64,000 nt of DNA from Diphasiastrum complanatum (Eukaryota; Streptophyta; Lycopodiopsida; Lycopodiales; Lycopodiaceae). Position 1 is the stretch's first letter; the number at the start of each line of letters is the position of its first letter. Shown here piece by piece: positions 33,065-45,700 of this stretch. The stretch covers positions 40,565,961-40,629,960 of the forward strand of contig CM055101.1 of NCBI GenBank assembly GCA_029204225.1, written 5' to 3'. The notes beneath the pieces were generated by a model. The model was given only the letters and a program-made list of their open reading frames with translations, ran no database searches and was not told where the DNA came from. Made by a program: the position numbers and the translations under genes.

Positions 33065-36000
33065 TTGGTATCAGAGTGTCAGGGTGTTGCACGTATGCAC
33101 AATCCGGTGGAGCTATGGGATAGCGTCTTTCACCAGAAAAAATAGCACTCGGAGCGTCTCATGAAAGAGGACTCCATATGGGGTATCGGCATCCCGGATG
33201 GCTGGAGACAACAAAGTTCCTTCTATCGGAACTTTGGGGAAGATCAGAACAATTGTCGTAGGTGGATTCCAGGGAGAATTCATGAAAAAAAAATTTGCTC
33301 AAAATGGCTTCATAACGGCTTTTACGGAAATCTGGCCAGAAATCTCTCAGTAGTTCATTGATTGATGAGTGGAGCGGATCGTAAGGAAAAGCAGGGCAGT
33401 GGTTTCTCATTCATGAGAGGATTTTGACATCCATTTACAGTGGGAGGAGAAATAAGCAATTATGGGAATTCGCAAAAGGCGGCTAGTTGACGAAAAACGT
33501 AAAGCTGTGGATCTTTCTCTCTGCTTGATGGAAGTGGGCACTATAAATTGCTACCCAGTATCCTACAGTAGGGGCCAAGCTTGTGGTAAATTGTTAGGGA
33601 CAACCAAGAAGCAGAAGAGGAGCAATTATACATTCTTCTCATAGTTCAGAAAATAGCACAACTAGGGTTTCATATAGAAAAACCAAGAAAGGCTTGCACT
33701 ACAGGAGGCCATTTTGGGCACTGTAAAAATCTACAGTTCAGTGATTTGCTGCTGCGAGCCTACTTGTAAGAGGCCGTGGATTGCCATTTCCTAGTTTGTG
33801 TGCATGATCGAGCTGAAGGCCTTCATTCTCATTAAAAAAATTTCACTCTGAAATTGAGTGAAGGGACCCGAAGTCCAGATAATAGATTTCTTCATTAAAA
33901 ATCTTCATAACGAAGAATCAGTTTAATTTTGCAAGGGCAATCTTTGGAGAGGCCTATCTTTGGCTAGAAGACACCTTTTTTGGCCATCCTTGGGCCAAAG
34001 TGACCCCTGAAACTGGTTGCTCAGAGCCAGTGGACAGAGCGACGTCACAAAGTAGGGAGAAATGCATTTTGGGGTGTTTTTATCACCATTCCATCGAGGG
34101 GAGTGCGGGTGACCTAGTGATGGGCTACATTTGTTATTTGGGTACCGTAGGGCCAAATTTGGGGCAATTTTTGGCTGGTAAAACCTGTTACAGGGCGGTA
34201 CAATGAGGCATTATCGCTTCGAAATCATTATTACTTACTCCTGACAGGGTAACAAGGCATTTGGAGGCGGTAAATGCAATATGGGGACAAATGCTAGCGG
34301 AATTGTGTGGAGAAAGCTAGTTTTGGCGACGGAAGTGCAGTTTGGCGGTGTGACTACTCATCATTGGCGACAATTTTGAGAGGGCAGGCAATCACAGGTG
34401 AGAGATAGGCATGGTATGCCGATTACAGGTGAAAATTTCTTGTGATCAGGTTCAACTCTTGGGGTTCAAACCAACCAACATCAAGTGGCATTTTTGGGGG
34501 AACGCTCTCACAGGTATGATCGAAAGTGGCATTGTCGAGTCAGGTGATAGCTGCATTGACACACACATCTGTAGCTTGAAAAATTTTCGTTTGGAGGAAA
34601 ATATGGGCTAACTTGGAGGTACACAATCTTGGCGGTCACGGGTGATGGAAGTGCGAGGTGGTGCCAATTGGAAGCCATTGGGCAAGATAACAAACTTGCA
34701 TTGGATGAGCTGTGTGTGGGACATGTAGAGGATGAAGAATGGGTCAATAATCACACTTTGGATGCTCTTGGTGAGTGGTGAGTGTGATGATTTTGCAGTT
34801 TTGCAGTCGGTAAGTCAATTTTGATCAAGTCATTGTAGCTGTGGAGCAGTGTATCAAGTTTGTCATCGGAGAGATACACTTCAACTGTCAGTTTGGGTAA
34901 GTCAAGTCAATTTGCCATATTAGTATTGCATCAGGGATGTAGATTTCAGTGATGATCGGGTGCAGATCCTTTGGTTTGGGCCATGGAAGATCTCACAGGT
35001 TCACTTGGAGGGATATTGGCATGCACAATCATGTGAGGGACTTGATGGTGGCTTTGGAGTTCATATCTCAGTGTATTCTCAGGGAGTGGTTTGGAACCAT
35101 TCACAAGAGTAGCTTTGAGCTAGTTTGGGAGAATACAGGTGGGCACTACAGGGTAGATGCTCAGATCTTTGTGATCAGGGATGGCATTGGGATACCTGGT
35201 AGGGATAGCATTGTAGGATGACATGGAATCATCATTAGGGGGCATCTATTTCATATTGGACTTGAGTCATTGGCATGGACATGACTTACAGGTGAGATTC
35301 ATGATGGAATCAGAAAGCTGCAAATGCAAATGGGCAAAGCGTGAAGCTTTGGGAGCTAGCTCTAGGTTGGAGAGCTTATGGAGAGGCTTTTCTAGCAGGA
35401 TGGTGACCAGGATCGGAGACATCAGATGAGCATAGTATGTGGATGACGAGTCCATCGGGGTGGCACTAAGGGAGATGCTATAGTTGCTCAAGTATGATAT
35501 GTCATTTGATATATGGATGATGGTCTTCAGCTAGTGCATCATGTGGTGACCTAAGGACGGGTCATGCGTACTTGGAGGTAGGTGGCATGTAATGTACCTG
35601 GAGGTGGTACATATCCTGAGGGCATGGAGTGCATTACGGGGTGATGTGGATCCAGCATGCCCATGGTTTTGAGCCGACATGGATAGAGATGGTTGCTCAG
35701 GGAGTGACAACTGATACTTTGGCGAGTGATCAGGTGAGCTGCATGGTTATATCCATAGTGATCTCCAGGTTGGCGTCACATGTTGTGTCTATTCAGCATT
35801 ATTTGGTAAGCAGGATGCAGCTTTTGGTTAGATCCAGTTGGAGTCTAGTTGCACTACAGGACAGATTCTTGGGAGCTATCAGCATGTAATGGATACTTTG
35901 TGATCAAATGGTACAGGGTACAAGGTTCTGGAGCTATCCTACCTAATATGCTATGGATCGTGGGTGAGTTGTTCATCACGATAGTGGATCTAGTTTGCAT

Positions 36001-37020
36001 TTGCTTTGGCTTGGATGCTATGATGGATGCGTTGGGGAGATAGGCTCCTTGGTGGGAGGCCTATATTATGGTCAAATCAGAGTTGGCAACGTCAAGCATG
36101 GAAATTTAAGTCTACATGAGATGTAGGACAGGTAGATCATCATTAGTATCTCTAAAAGATGGGCGAGCTACTCAAGTATAGCCTATGGTGAGTTCTGTGT
36201 ACATTCATTCATAGAGTCCTTGGTAGACTCTGGTGCTTGGGGCATGGGGAATGGATGGGGATCAACTTTCATGACTTATTGGACAGTTGGATATGCTTGG
36301 ACGTGAGAGCATCTTGGTACAGGTGCAGGCCATGGTTGAGGACCTGATTTGGTGACCAATGGTGTAGCAGCGGATCTACAGGTGGCACAGTTGTTGGTAC
36401 GACAGGATACCAGTTATGGGTAGGCCTTGGTCATGTATTTGACGCTTTATCATTCGTGTTGGTTTGCATGAGTGTGTGTGGGCTTGTATGTTGCCTTGTC
36501 AAGGAAGTCTAGATCTGAGTCGGAGTTTTATGTGGTTGTGGATTTGCTATAGTGAAACAAAGTAGTCATTTATGCTCATTGACTTGTCATTGTCTATTAG
36601 TTGTCTATTTAGTGAGGGTTCAACCTTATGGTGGCAATAAGATTTCCTCAGGTTGAGCCTCAATCGCTCATTTATGTCAGCTTTACAGGTTCGTACTTGT
36701 AAGTGTCTGATAGGATGTCAGCCTAGCTAGATGAAGGATGTAAGTCTCATGGTGGCAGTGGGATTTCCTCAGTTTGAGCCATGTCGCTCATGTGCTCCAC
36801 TTGTGGACAAGTTGGATTGGGGACGAGTTTGTTGATCAAGAGTGTGGTAGACTCTCTATATGAGCATTGTGTTTACATGATACTTTGTGAGTCAAACCTG
36901 GTGTGCTTGAGTGTGAGTCAAGTACATAGTAGCAGGACATGCATAAAATCTTTTGGACACTCCATACATTGCAAGAAGTTATTGTTTTTCACTCTTATCA
37001 CATTTGAGCTTAAGGGAGAG

Positions 37021-37265
37021 AGTTAGAAATCAGTTTTGATATGATTCATTAGTATAAGCTCTAATTGTGATGATGTAATTACTGTACAATTTATTTGGTT
37101 TATTGTATATGGTTGTGACCGGGACGTGACCTGTTAGGATATATTGATCGGGCACTGATCCCGTAGCCGGCTACTTGGGTTAGCCGAGTAGCCACACATA
37201 GGAAGAATTAGTCTGTACAGAGTTATTTACAGTACTTGCTATACTTGGGGGCATGTCCCAAGTTT
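37021..37265 (+). repeat. Family-B 3' LTR, truncated
   Basis: Aligned with 32599-32845 with few differences; similarity stops after CATGTCCCAAGTTT. The remaining 220 bp or so are absent. Confidence 0.88.
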
Positions 37266-40200
37266 AACAGGTGTGCCATGTAATATTAAGTGCATTATGT
37301 CTCTAACTACAAGAATATACTAATTAAATACAATTTTTTTTGTATTTAAATGTAAACAAACATGTCGCTTGTGAGGACTTCAATGTAGGACAACTTTGGA
37401 AATGAGATTGCTTGTCTCCACTATGTACTACTGATAATCCTCATTGGGTAAACTAGCAAGTCATAGACATTCATCAACTTATTCATGCTTAAAATTCAAG
37501 AGGTGGTTGTCGATGGATGACATGATTGGTAGTCCTATCTTATGGAGTTTGTTTCCTACATATAACAAGTTTAGTTGAAGATATTGGCTTCCTTGAATAT
37601 TGCTAGACGTTATGTGAGCTTGTAAAAGGACCTTGTGCTAGGTGATGTGAAGGGCATTTGGCTTGTGACAAAAAGGACCTCCATTATTCTTGAGCGATCA
37701 AGATTGAAGGTGTAATTCAATTATATCTATCACAACTTACATCAATAAATCTAATTATTGTCCATAGTCCACCTAGTAAGATCATTAGTCTAGTGCAAGT
37801 GTGCAAACGAAACTCAATGCTCAGAAGGTGCACAATGCACATGGGACAATGTGATGTGTGCATGTGTCATGACTAGGAGTCAATCACATGTTTTTGTCAA
37901 ATAGCCTATGTATATATATTTTTGAATGAGTGCATTTGGCTTGACAACATTGTACAAGCAAATTTTTTCGAACATCAAGTTTTCTTCTTACCAAGTCCTC
38001 TCCTTCCCATGACAACTATGCATTCATAACAAGAGCCACATGCGTGGAATATGAGTCCTTTGACTCTTGATTCATTAATGGCATGGATGTATACACAAAG
38101 ATCAATGCATTTTGAAGGCATGGCCACCTCCAACCAAGGATGGAGAATACTTGAGAGCATCAATGCCATCTTTTATTTTAGGGCCATGAAGTTACGAGCA
38201 AGGTTCATTCAAATGCATACTCACTCGACCACCCGCATCTAAGGATGGTGGAGCTCTCAACCAGCTTCATCCAAGGGCATAAGATGCTTGACTAGAGTAA
38301 CAAGGGCCATCTTCCAAAGGTGGTGGCCGTTAAGATTTTAGCTCACATCTCTGTAGCACTCACGGACCATTAAATGAGACAGCCTCTCCTAGGCTCCAAA
38401 TGACTTAAGTCATGGCCAATCTCTACCTTGAGCACACTTGTTGGGCACATGTAGGTGGTGCATGGTACAAAAAAATGACCATTCCAAAGAGTCCAAATCC
38501 TATAAATAAGCAAAATAAAGGATATAGTACACCGTCTATACCGTACACTCTCCGAGCTTAAAGAGCAAGCAGCACAGTAAGTGCATATCCTATAATAAAA
38601 CCAAGAGAGAAATAATAAATGTACTGTATGCTCACCGTATTGTCAAGTAGGTATACGGCAGTGGGCACCCTCACGAATCTCCGGAGATTGAGGACAATGA
38701 GGAGTTAGCTAACAGCACAGCAACGTTAGAGAACCCATACATACACCGTATGATACAGTGGGCATACGGTGTATGCACCGTAGCTTAGGGAGCAAGCGGC
38801 ATCATAGCACGTTCACTGGATCGTTGTGCGATGGCGATACTGTAGCAGGAATCCAGATCTGATCGTCTTCGGCACAGCAAATCTTTGAATTCGCATCCAC
38901 ATTTACAAATATATCTGTCTTTCTTGATTTTGTTATGCTCTCACTGTGCCTTCTGTCGTCTCATTTTGATGCTGTTTGACAAGGATTTTTCTGCATCAGC
39001 CTTTCCTTGAGGCTGGGGTTGTGGCATGTGCTTTTCAGCTTGCACTTTCCACTACAGGTCAGGAATATCTTTTTCGGTTACGTTTTAGTACTACTTTTCG
39101 GTTGCTTGCGGCAGCTGCTGCATGCGTTGGAAAGTCTGTTGTAACTTCTAGTTTTGCGTATCTGGCGGTGTGTTTGGTTCTGTATGTCAGGCCTGAGGCT
39201 GATTTTGTATATTAGGCCTAATGTTTCGTTTTGTTATGGTCGTCGTGGGGTCGAAAGTTTGTTTTAACTTCTACTTTTGCTTACCATTAATCTGAAATAT
39301 CACGATTATCGTTGGATCCAACCTGTTGGCTCAGCTCTCCTTGTCTTTTGTCTGGCAGTTCATCCATCTCCCAACTCTATCTGTCTGTGAGTATTAAGGC
39401 ATTTATGGTTTTGCGAAGCACTAGAAAAGAGATCCTCTGCTCTGTGTGGCTTCCAAATCTGGCGCGGCAATTTTGAGGCGCTTAGATAAACAGGGAAGTG
39501 GCAGTGTGAAGGACGGTCGATATTTGAAGGTTGTTCTCTTTCTCATTTTACAGATTTTCTATTGCGCCTATTCCTAAAGCATGCTTTATTTTTTGCCCTT
39601 TTGGTCAATGGCTATTATGCAGAGATAATTAATCTAAACTTCTGCTGCAAGGAATTTCTCTTAGGTAGCCACGTTCTGACAAGATGAGAGTTCGACTAGA
39701 GGCAGTGCATTTATCTCAGCCTTACCCTACCCCGTTTTTCTCTGGTTTCTCTTCATATCCATACATGCCCAGTCCTATCTATTTCTTTTTCCTAATTCCA
39801 TGAACCAACTACTTCAAGTTTTTATCTCTTTCAATATTTCGATAGTCAGCGGATCTCATTGCATCCTCAAATTTAAGGACTAGCTTTCTAGTGTCGTCAT
39901 TTCACAGATCCGGGAATGGTGAACTTGTGCAAACTTTTCCATTCCAATTCAGCTCATCCTCCGTTTACGATGTTGTTTTTTGTAGTTTTGATTTGTCTTC
40001 GTATCATTTTCTTGCATTTAAGTATCAAACGCATTGGAAGTGGCTGACATTATCTAGAATGGTAAAAAACTAGCAACTTCTATGTTTTGTAATCTATTTG
40101 CCGTGGGTTTATAAGAATAGGTGCTCATGTATTGACAGATCTTGCTTGAGGACCTACAAGAAACTCAAGATGGCAGACAAATTACTAAAGTGGAGCTGCG

Positions 40201-41858
40201 CAATTATCCATTTGGATTGACTATATGTCTTGCACGAGACCTCAAATCAAAGAACAGATTGCATAGAAGATCTATGATGATGAGCTCCCCCACACACAGA
40301 TGTATAAATTAAAGCAGAATGTGGGAATGAGCTTGTCCTTCTGGAAACCATTTACTTTGTGACAGAGAAAAGTCCCTCTCAAAAGGGCAGCTCATCGTGT
40401 AATTGATTATGCATGTTTTTAGCCAACAGGAAGGTTTTTGAAAATGGTTGGAATATTTCAGTTCAATAATCTCATCACCAGAGGAACATCGGAGTAAGAG
40501 CAGCCATACACGGCTAAGAAAGTAGTTACTGGCTCACTTCCAAGGGATAAGAGACAACCAAACTTCCATGATGGGTTCTGAGTAAGTTAGCTACGTGCTT
40601 CTCATGAAATAGTTTTGTTTTTCTCTTTTAGTAGTTACCTGAGCTTCTTCACATAATGCATGTTCTGGCTTTCAACAGCTTTTGCTATTGGGGCTAGATT
40701 GATTCTAGCTCACAATGTGCTTTATGGCTTCCTATTTTTCTGCTGAATTTTGTAGTAGATCTTGTTTTTATGGCTTTCTTCTTCCACTTCATTTTCCCAG
40801 TATATGATGTTTCCACTGAGAATTTGGAAAGGGGTGTGCAAGAGTATATTTCTAAGGTGAATCATCACAGACTGAGAAGCAAAATCTGCTCTTATTAACT
40901 TCCAGAATAATATGAGAAATCATTAAATTGCCTGAAACACTTGTAAGTGCTAGAACTATACTTTTTCAAGATTAATTGACACTGGTTGATGATGATGCTT
41001 AGGCATTGATGATATTTTGGCCCTGATCATTACATAGTTAGCTGTTTGCCAAACCTCCCACGTTCGCCACTGACACCTCCTGACTCCATTATCCAAATGA
41101 AAGCCCAGTAGCTCAAACTGTCGCCAAAACTGCTGTACAAAAAGGGTGAATGTAGCAAATTAAGCATTGAATAGAGTTCGAATGCAATAGCCAGACATGG
41201 TATGTGTACCTTGACATTTCATGGATTATATCGTGGATGAGGATGAGATCTTCTAACATTCGTTTTCAATGAAATGACAATAAAAACATGTTTCATACTT
41301 TACTTGAATGGAAACATAATCACAATGAGTTTAAACTTTAAACTGTGTGCTGAGGTCATGTTTCCACCAATGAAAGCCTTACAAACTCTCTCTCAACAGT
41401 CATATTTTTTCTCTTACTGTTACATTCCCACATTTTCTTCTGAACTTCCTCTTATATCAACACTCAAATAGTCCTGACCCCCATGCATTAACTACAGCCT
41501 AGGGGAGGCATCGCGCCTTTACTTCTCCACGATCTAGGATCCTGTGAGGCTTACGGGCCTGTCTGGTGCTCTAGAGTTTGCAACTTGGAGCTGGAGGCCC
41601 AAGAATGACAATGTGTCTCATAAATCTCTCTAAAAATGCAAATCAAGCAAGGATGCACCCATGAACCTAACATTCCTATTATTTTGTCCGAGGCCCTCAA
41701 GTCGTGGAGTTTGGGCTGGGGTTCAGTGATGACCATGCGACTTTGTAGTTTGTACATGTTTCTAGTAAATAGCAACTAATACATGACACACCTAAGGCCC
41801 CAAACTGTAAGATCCAAATGACAAATGATAACAGTGCAGATTTTTGATTGATATATAT
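37266..41858. other. No coding gene identified; possible upstream exons of the transporter
   Basis: Low-complexity, mostly unique-looking DNA. Short frames (38051-38242, 38976-39215, 39891-40073, 41274-41471) lack recognisable domains. 38520-38790 is rich in GTATAC/CACCGTA motifs, including the palindrome GCATACGGTGTATGC. GC rises modestly near 38800-39530, where 5' untranslated exons of the plus-strand transporter gene could lie. A 57-codon open stretch begins after TTGACAG at 40139 but is not recognised. Confidence 0.35.
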
Positions 41859-41866
41859 GATTGTGT

Positions 41867-42345
41867 CATAGAACCCACAGTTTCCAGAACCGTGGGTTCT
41901 GGGAACCGTACCACGGTTCCTTTAACCATGGTACGGTTAATGTAAAAAAATAATTAATTAATTAATTAATTAATTTTCCTAAATTTCCCCCCAAAACCCC
42001 TCAAAGCTCGTTTTTATCCCTCTCTCTCTGTCTCCTTCTCTCTGTCTCCCTCTCTCGTCAATTTTTGTCCCTCTCTCTCTGTCTCCCTCTCTCTTATCAA
42101 TTTGGGAGATTAAATCATTTGAAGTTAATAATCTAAGTAGGGAGAATCTGCTTTTTCTGAAAAAAAAATTGGCATTTTTTTAGCAATTTTTTGGGCAACT
42201 TTTGGGGGTGGGACAAAAAAAAATTAATTAATTAATTATTCAGTACGGTTCACCACGGTTCTGGGCAAAAACTTTAAAGAACCATACGGTTCACTGTACG
42301 GTTCTCAGAACTGTGGTGAACCGTTAACGGTTCATCAATTCTATG
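41867..42345. mobile_element. hAT-type MITE with 8-bp target duplication
   Basis: GATTGTGT lies directly on both sides (41859-41866 and 42346-42353). The element starts CATAGAA and ends TTCTATG (perfect 7-bp inverted ends). Both arms are packed with small palindromes built from GAACCG/CGGTTC: CCAGAACCGTGGGTTCTGG at 41884-41902 and GAACCGTTAACGGTTC at 42318-42333. They converge on AATT repeats and T/A runs, giving long imperfect inverted repeats. An 8-bp duplication and CA..TG ends are hAT hallmarks. It is non-coding and lies about 215 bp upstream of the first recognised transporter exon. Confidence 0.85.
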
Positions 42346-42560
42346 GATTGTGTGCATGATATGTGGCTAGCAACTTGATTGCAGAGGAAGTTTGTTTCTG
42401 TTTGATTTTCTTTTATTGCCAGGGCTGATATTGTCGTGATGCAACTCATTCTCATTAGTTTACCAATGTTTTGTATGTTGTCCTGATACATTTTCGAGTT
42501 TGCATTTTTTTTGTTGCCTTGGCAAGGGTTTTCATGTGGGTTTTTCTTTTGTTAATATAG

Positions 42561-42764
42561 TGTTCTTCCTTTATGGAGTTCCACAAATGGTTTTGAAGAT
42601 CGAGAATCGGAGAAATCTTTGTTGGAGGATGTGGCTAAAATTCCATCAATGGGCACAAAGAATGGAGTAATCAGTAACACAATGAATGGAAGTACGAATG
42701 GTTTGCTAAGCCAGATGCCTATCAGCAACCCATGGGGAAGTGTGCGTAGAGCACATAGCAATCG
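42561..42764 (+). CDS. GONST: Transporter exon 1 (first recognised)
   Basis: It follows the acceptor TTAATATAG and ends AATCG|GTACTC in phase 2. The frame is open throughout; the first ATG is at 42649 (MGTKNGVISN). It encodes a hydrophilic N-terminal tail. Exact initiation is unresolved. Confidence 0.7.
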
Positions 42765-45700
42765 GTACTCCCATCACTTTCTTCTTCCCATAGCAAAACT
42801 TCAACTTCAATTTTCTTTGTGAAATGCTTATGACACCATGAAGGAGTCTCCAACCCATATTTCTAGATGTAGCCACATTTACTTAGATAGATGGAAGGCT
42901 GCCAGCTTGTGAGCCTCTAGTTTTCAAAATGCACTGTAAAATTATATGATGAATTTTTTTTGTATACAGAGATGGATATCTTTTTCAGTTAGCACATTCA
43001 AGGTTGACTTTGTAAATTATTTATGTTGTAAATTTTTGGTTATTTTGCTCTTTAAAATGAGGATACCATGTCTATCACTTCTTCGGAACTGCATTTAAGC
43101 CATTAAACTAATCATGTGATGTTGTATTATCGTTGAGCATTCTGTTCTGTTTGTGGGTTTTGGGAGTGCGAGGATTTTGTTCATATGATGGCGTACCTTT
43201 TAAAGTTGTTTTTCCTTTGTTTGTGGTTTTTGGGCGTGCTGGTTTTTGTTTATATGGTGGTATATACCTTCTGAACTTGTTTTTGCTTTTTGTTTTTGGT
43301 GTAAGCCTTTGCCATTTTTTTTGGGGTCAATCTTTTGCTAAACTCTAAAGTAGGGTTTCATTTATCCAAGTCTGTTAAGATCTTTGGTTGATACAAAAAT
43401 CAAACCACCATATTCACTGTTTTCACATCTTGAAGATTTTTTGCCTTCACACAAGCTTGAAAACAAGTGTTTCGCTAACATTGGGTCGTAATTTAAGGCA
43501 GGCAAGGATGTTCAGAAGCATATCAAATTCACATGCAATTGTTTCAGCTCACAAGTTTGATGGCTGAACTAGCATCTTATTCCTGGAGATAACTTCTTAT
43601 AGGTCCATGTCAGGAAGTCGTCCTGGAAATGAGGCTGCTGATGTAGAACTAGGAGGCCAAGAGAAAGAGGTTGAAAAGCCAGTACGTGAGCGTCCCTTTG
43701 CAAAATCTCGTCATCAACCCATTACTTCAGGGTTGGCCTATTGCCTGTGTTCCTGCAGCATGATATTGCTCAATAAAATTGTTCTCTCAGGCTACAACTT
43801 GGATGCTGGGATCTCTCTCATGTTTTATCAGGTACATAATTGTGACGTCTAATCTTCCACAATCCCATCAATTTTATGTGGTGATGTTTTCTATGATTGG
43901 ACTTTCGCATCAAGGCAATAGAATTATTGCTGTCTATGATTTTGTTGTGTATTGCAGAATCTTGTGAGCGTTGTATTGGTCAGTATTCTAAGTCTTCTGG
44001 GAGTCATCAACACTGAGCCAATAACCTGGAAATTGGTTCGTGTTTGGCTCCCAGTTAACCTCATTTTTGTTGGTATGCTGGTTAGCAGCATCTACAGGTG
44101 CGCTTCCCATTCTCTTGTCCTCTTCTTTCCAACTGAAAACATCTACATTCCTGGAAAGTAGAGTATTTGTTTGCAACTTTAAATCCTACTTATAAGGCTT
44201 TGAAATGATTGCATATCTGAAGTTTAGGGCATGTAGTTTGCATAGCACTATGGACATGCAGGAAGCTTAACTGTTTCAAGAAATAGTTTTGTTTCTAGCT
44301 GAGTGGAAGTCATTACGAAGTAGATGTTCCATCTGTTCCGAAAAAAATGTGGCCAAGGTCTATGTGAAGAATACTTGCTTGGTGGCTTTTTGACTTCTAG
44401 TGCCTATCACTTACTGTTGACCTTGTTGTTTCTGACAGTTTGAAGTACATGAACGTGGCAATGGTGACAATCTTAAAAAATGTCACAAACATGATTACTG
44501 CTCTAGGAGAGATGTATCTCTTCCATAAGCATCACAATCAGAAAGTATGGGGATCTCTTATCCTAATGGTATGATTTTACTCTGAGGAAGGAGGAGAATT
44601 TATAGGCGAAGGAATGTTTATATGATCATGTGGATTTTTCATGATTGGTAAAGAAGAATAAAGTCATGGAAGAAAGAGAACAGGAAAAGTTCACGAAACT
44701 ATTATTCTTTTAGCAAAGGTAAATTCAGAAAACGATTATGAAAGAAAATAAAAGCGAAGGGTGGGCTCTACCTGATTCTGAAGTTAGGTATAGCATTGAT
44801 ATAGATACTGACGATAAGGAATGCCTAGAAATCTGGAAATTTGTTTTTGGCGCAAAAATTCCAAAATAAGTGAAAACAACAGCCTCAAATCAATGCGAAT
44901 TTGTTGACACTCAGGTCTGCAAATAGGTGGAAGGTACGATTATAGTAGGGCACCTCCTGTGAGGAGGCTTCGTGCCAAATTTGAGGCAAAACGGAGCAAA
45001 AGCGGTGCCTCATTTCCAACAGCCTGAAAATTGGTGAAAAGTAGAACTTTTGGCAAAATTTGAGATTTCTGAGATTTTGTGGTTCAGCCCCTCCTTGGCA
45101 GCGATCCATCATCATAATAAGCTTCCTAAAATCTGAACAAAATCTGCCAAGCATAGAAGAAGCTATGTCAATTTTTCATCAGAAACTTTACAAAATTTCA
45201 AAGCTGCAAATTTGTAGCCCTATTCTGAAGCCGTTTTTGCCTGGTTTACAGCCAATCTTTCTTGTAGAAGGGTAATCCAGCTCCAATAGAGCTCTACTCC
45301 AATCTCCCTACCAAAATCCCACAAGAAAAAGCAAAATTTGCTGATTTTTGGCGCACTCTTTTCAAAATGATCTTTTCTCTTTCTAAAACGAGTTCTCCCT
45401 AAGCTCTGATCTCAATAGTTACACTCCCTAACTGTAAGCTCGTCAAAACATCGAAAGGTGTAGTGTACAATGAATCTCCTCCCATCCTTAGCTAACCCTT
45501 AGCTAACCCTTATAGCTTCTACCTACTATTCCAATTCGCAGCCACGCATGGCTGGCCAGGCCCCTTAGATCTATAAGTGCCCGAACTGCTGAATGCACAC
45601 ATTGGAGCTTGTTGGTTATCACCCCCATGCACCGTCGTGCCATGTAGCGGAACAACTGCCCACTCCGATCAATTGCTGACTAACCCTAGCCCAAGCCCAT

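Larger units (their letters stand above)
32599..37265 (+). mobile_element. Family-B element, copy 3: LARD-like, near complete
   Basis: 5' LTR (32599-33064), primer site TGGTATCAGAGT (33066-33077), about 3.9 kb of internal DNA, purine tract CTTAAGGGAGAG (37009-37020), and a 3' LTR truncated after about 245 bp (37265). The internal region has no gag, protease, integrase or reverse transcriptase motif in any frame I examined; the longest frames are below 95 codons. The same internal sequence recurs in three other places in the window, so it is a defined family, not random decay. The structure fits a large retrotransposon derivative mobilised in trans. Confidence 0.85.

Noticed and set aside
34949-35221. 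90-codon frame in family B with a near match in the inverted copy (32027-32335)
   Set aside because: It is shared because the whole interior is shared. Differences between copies include stops and many amino-acid changes, so no sign of protein selection by eye.
39411-39480. ATG-initiated frame near a possible upstream transporter exon
   Set aside because: It stops after 23 codons and does not link in phase to the exon at 42561.
40140-40312. 57-codon open stretch after a possible splice acceptor
   Set aside because: No domain, and its end is a stop rather than a donor; it does not fit the transporter phases.
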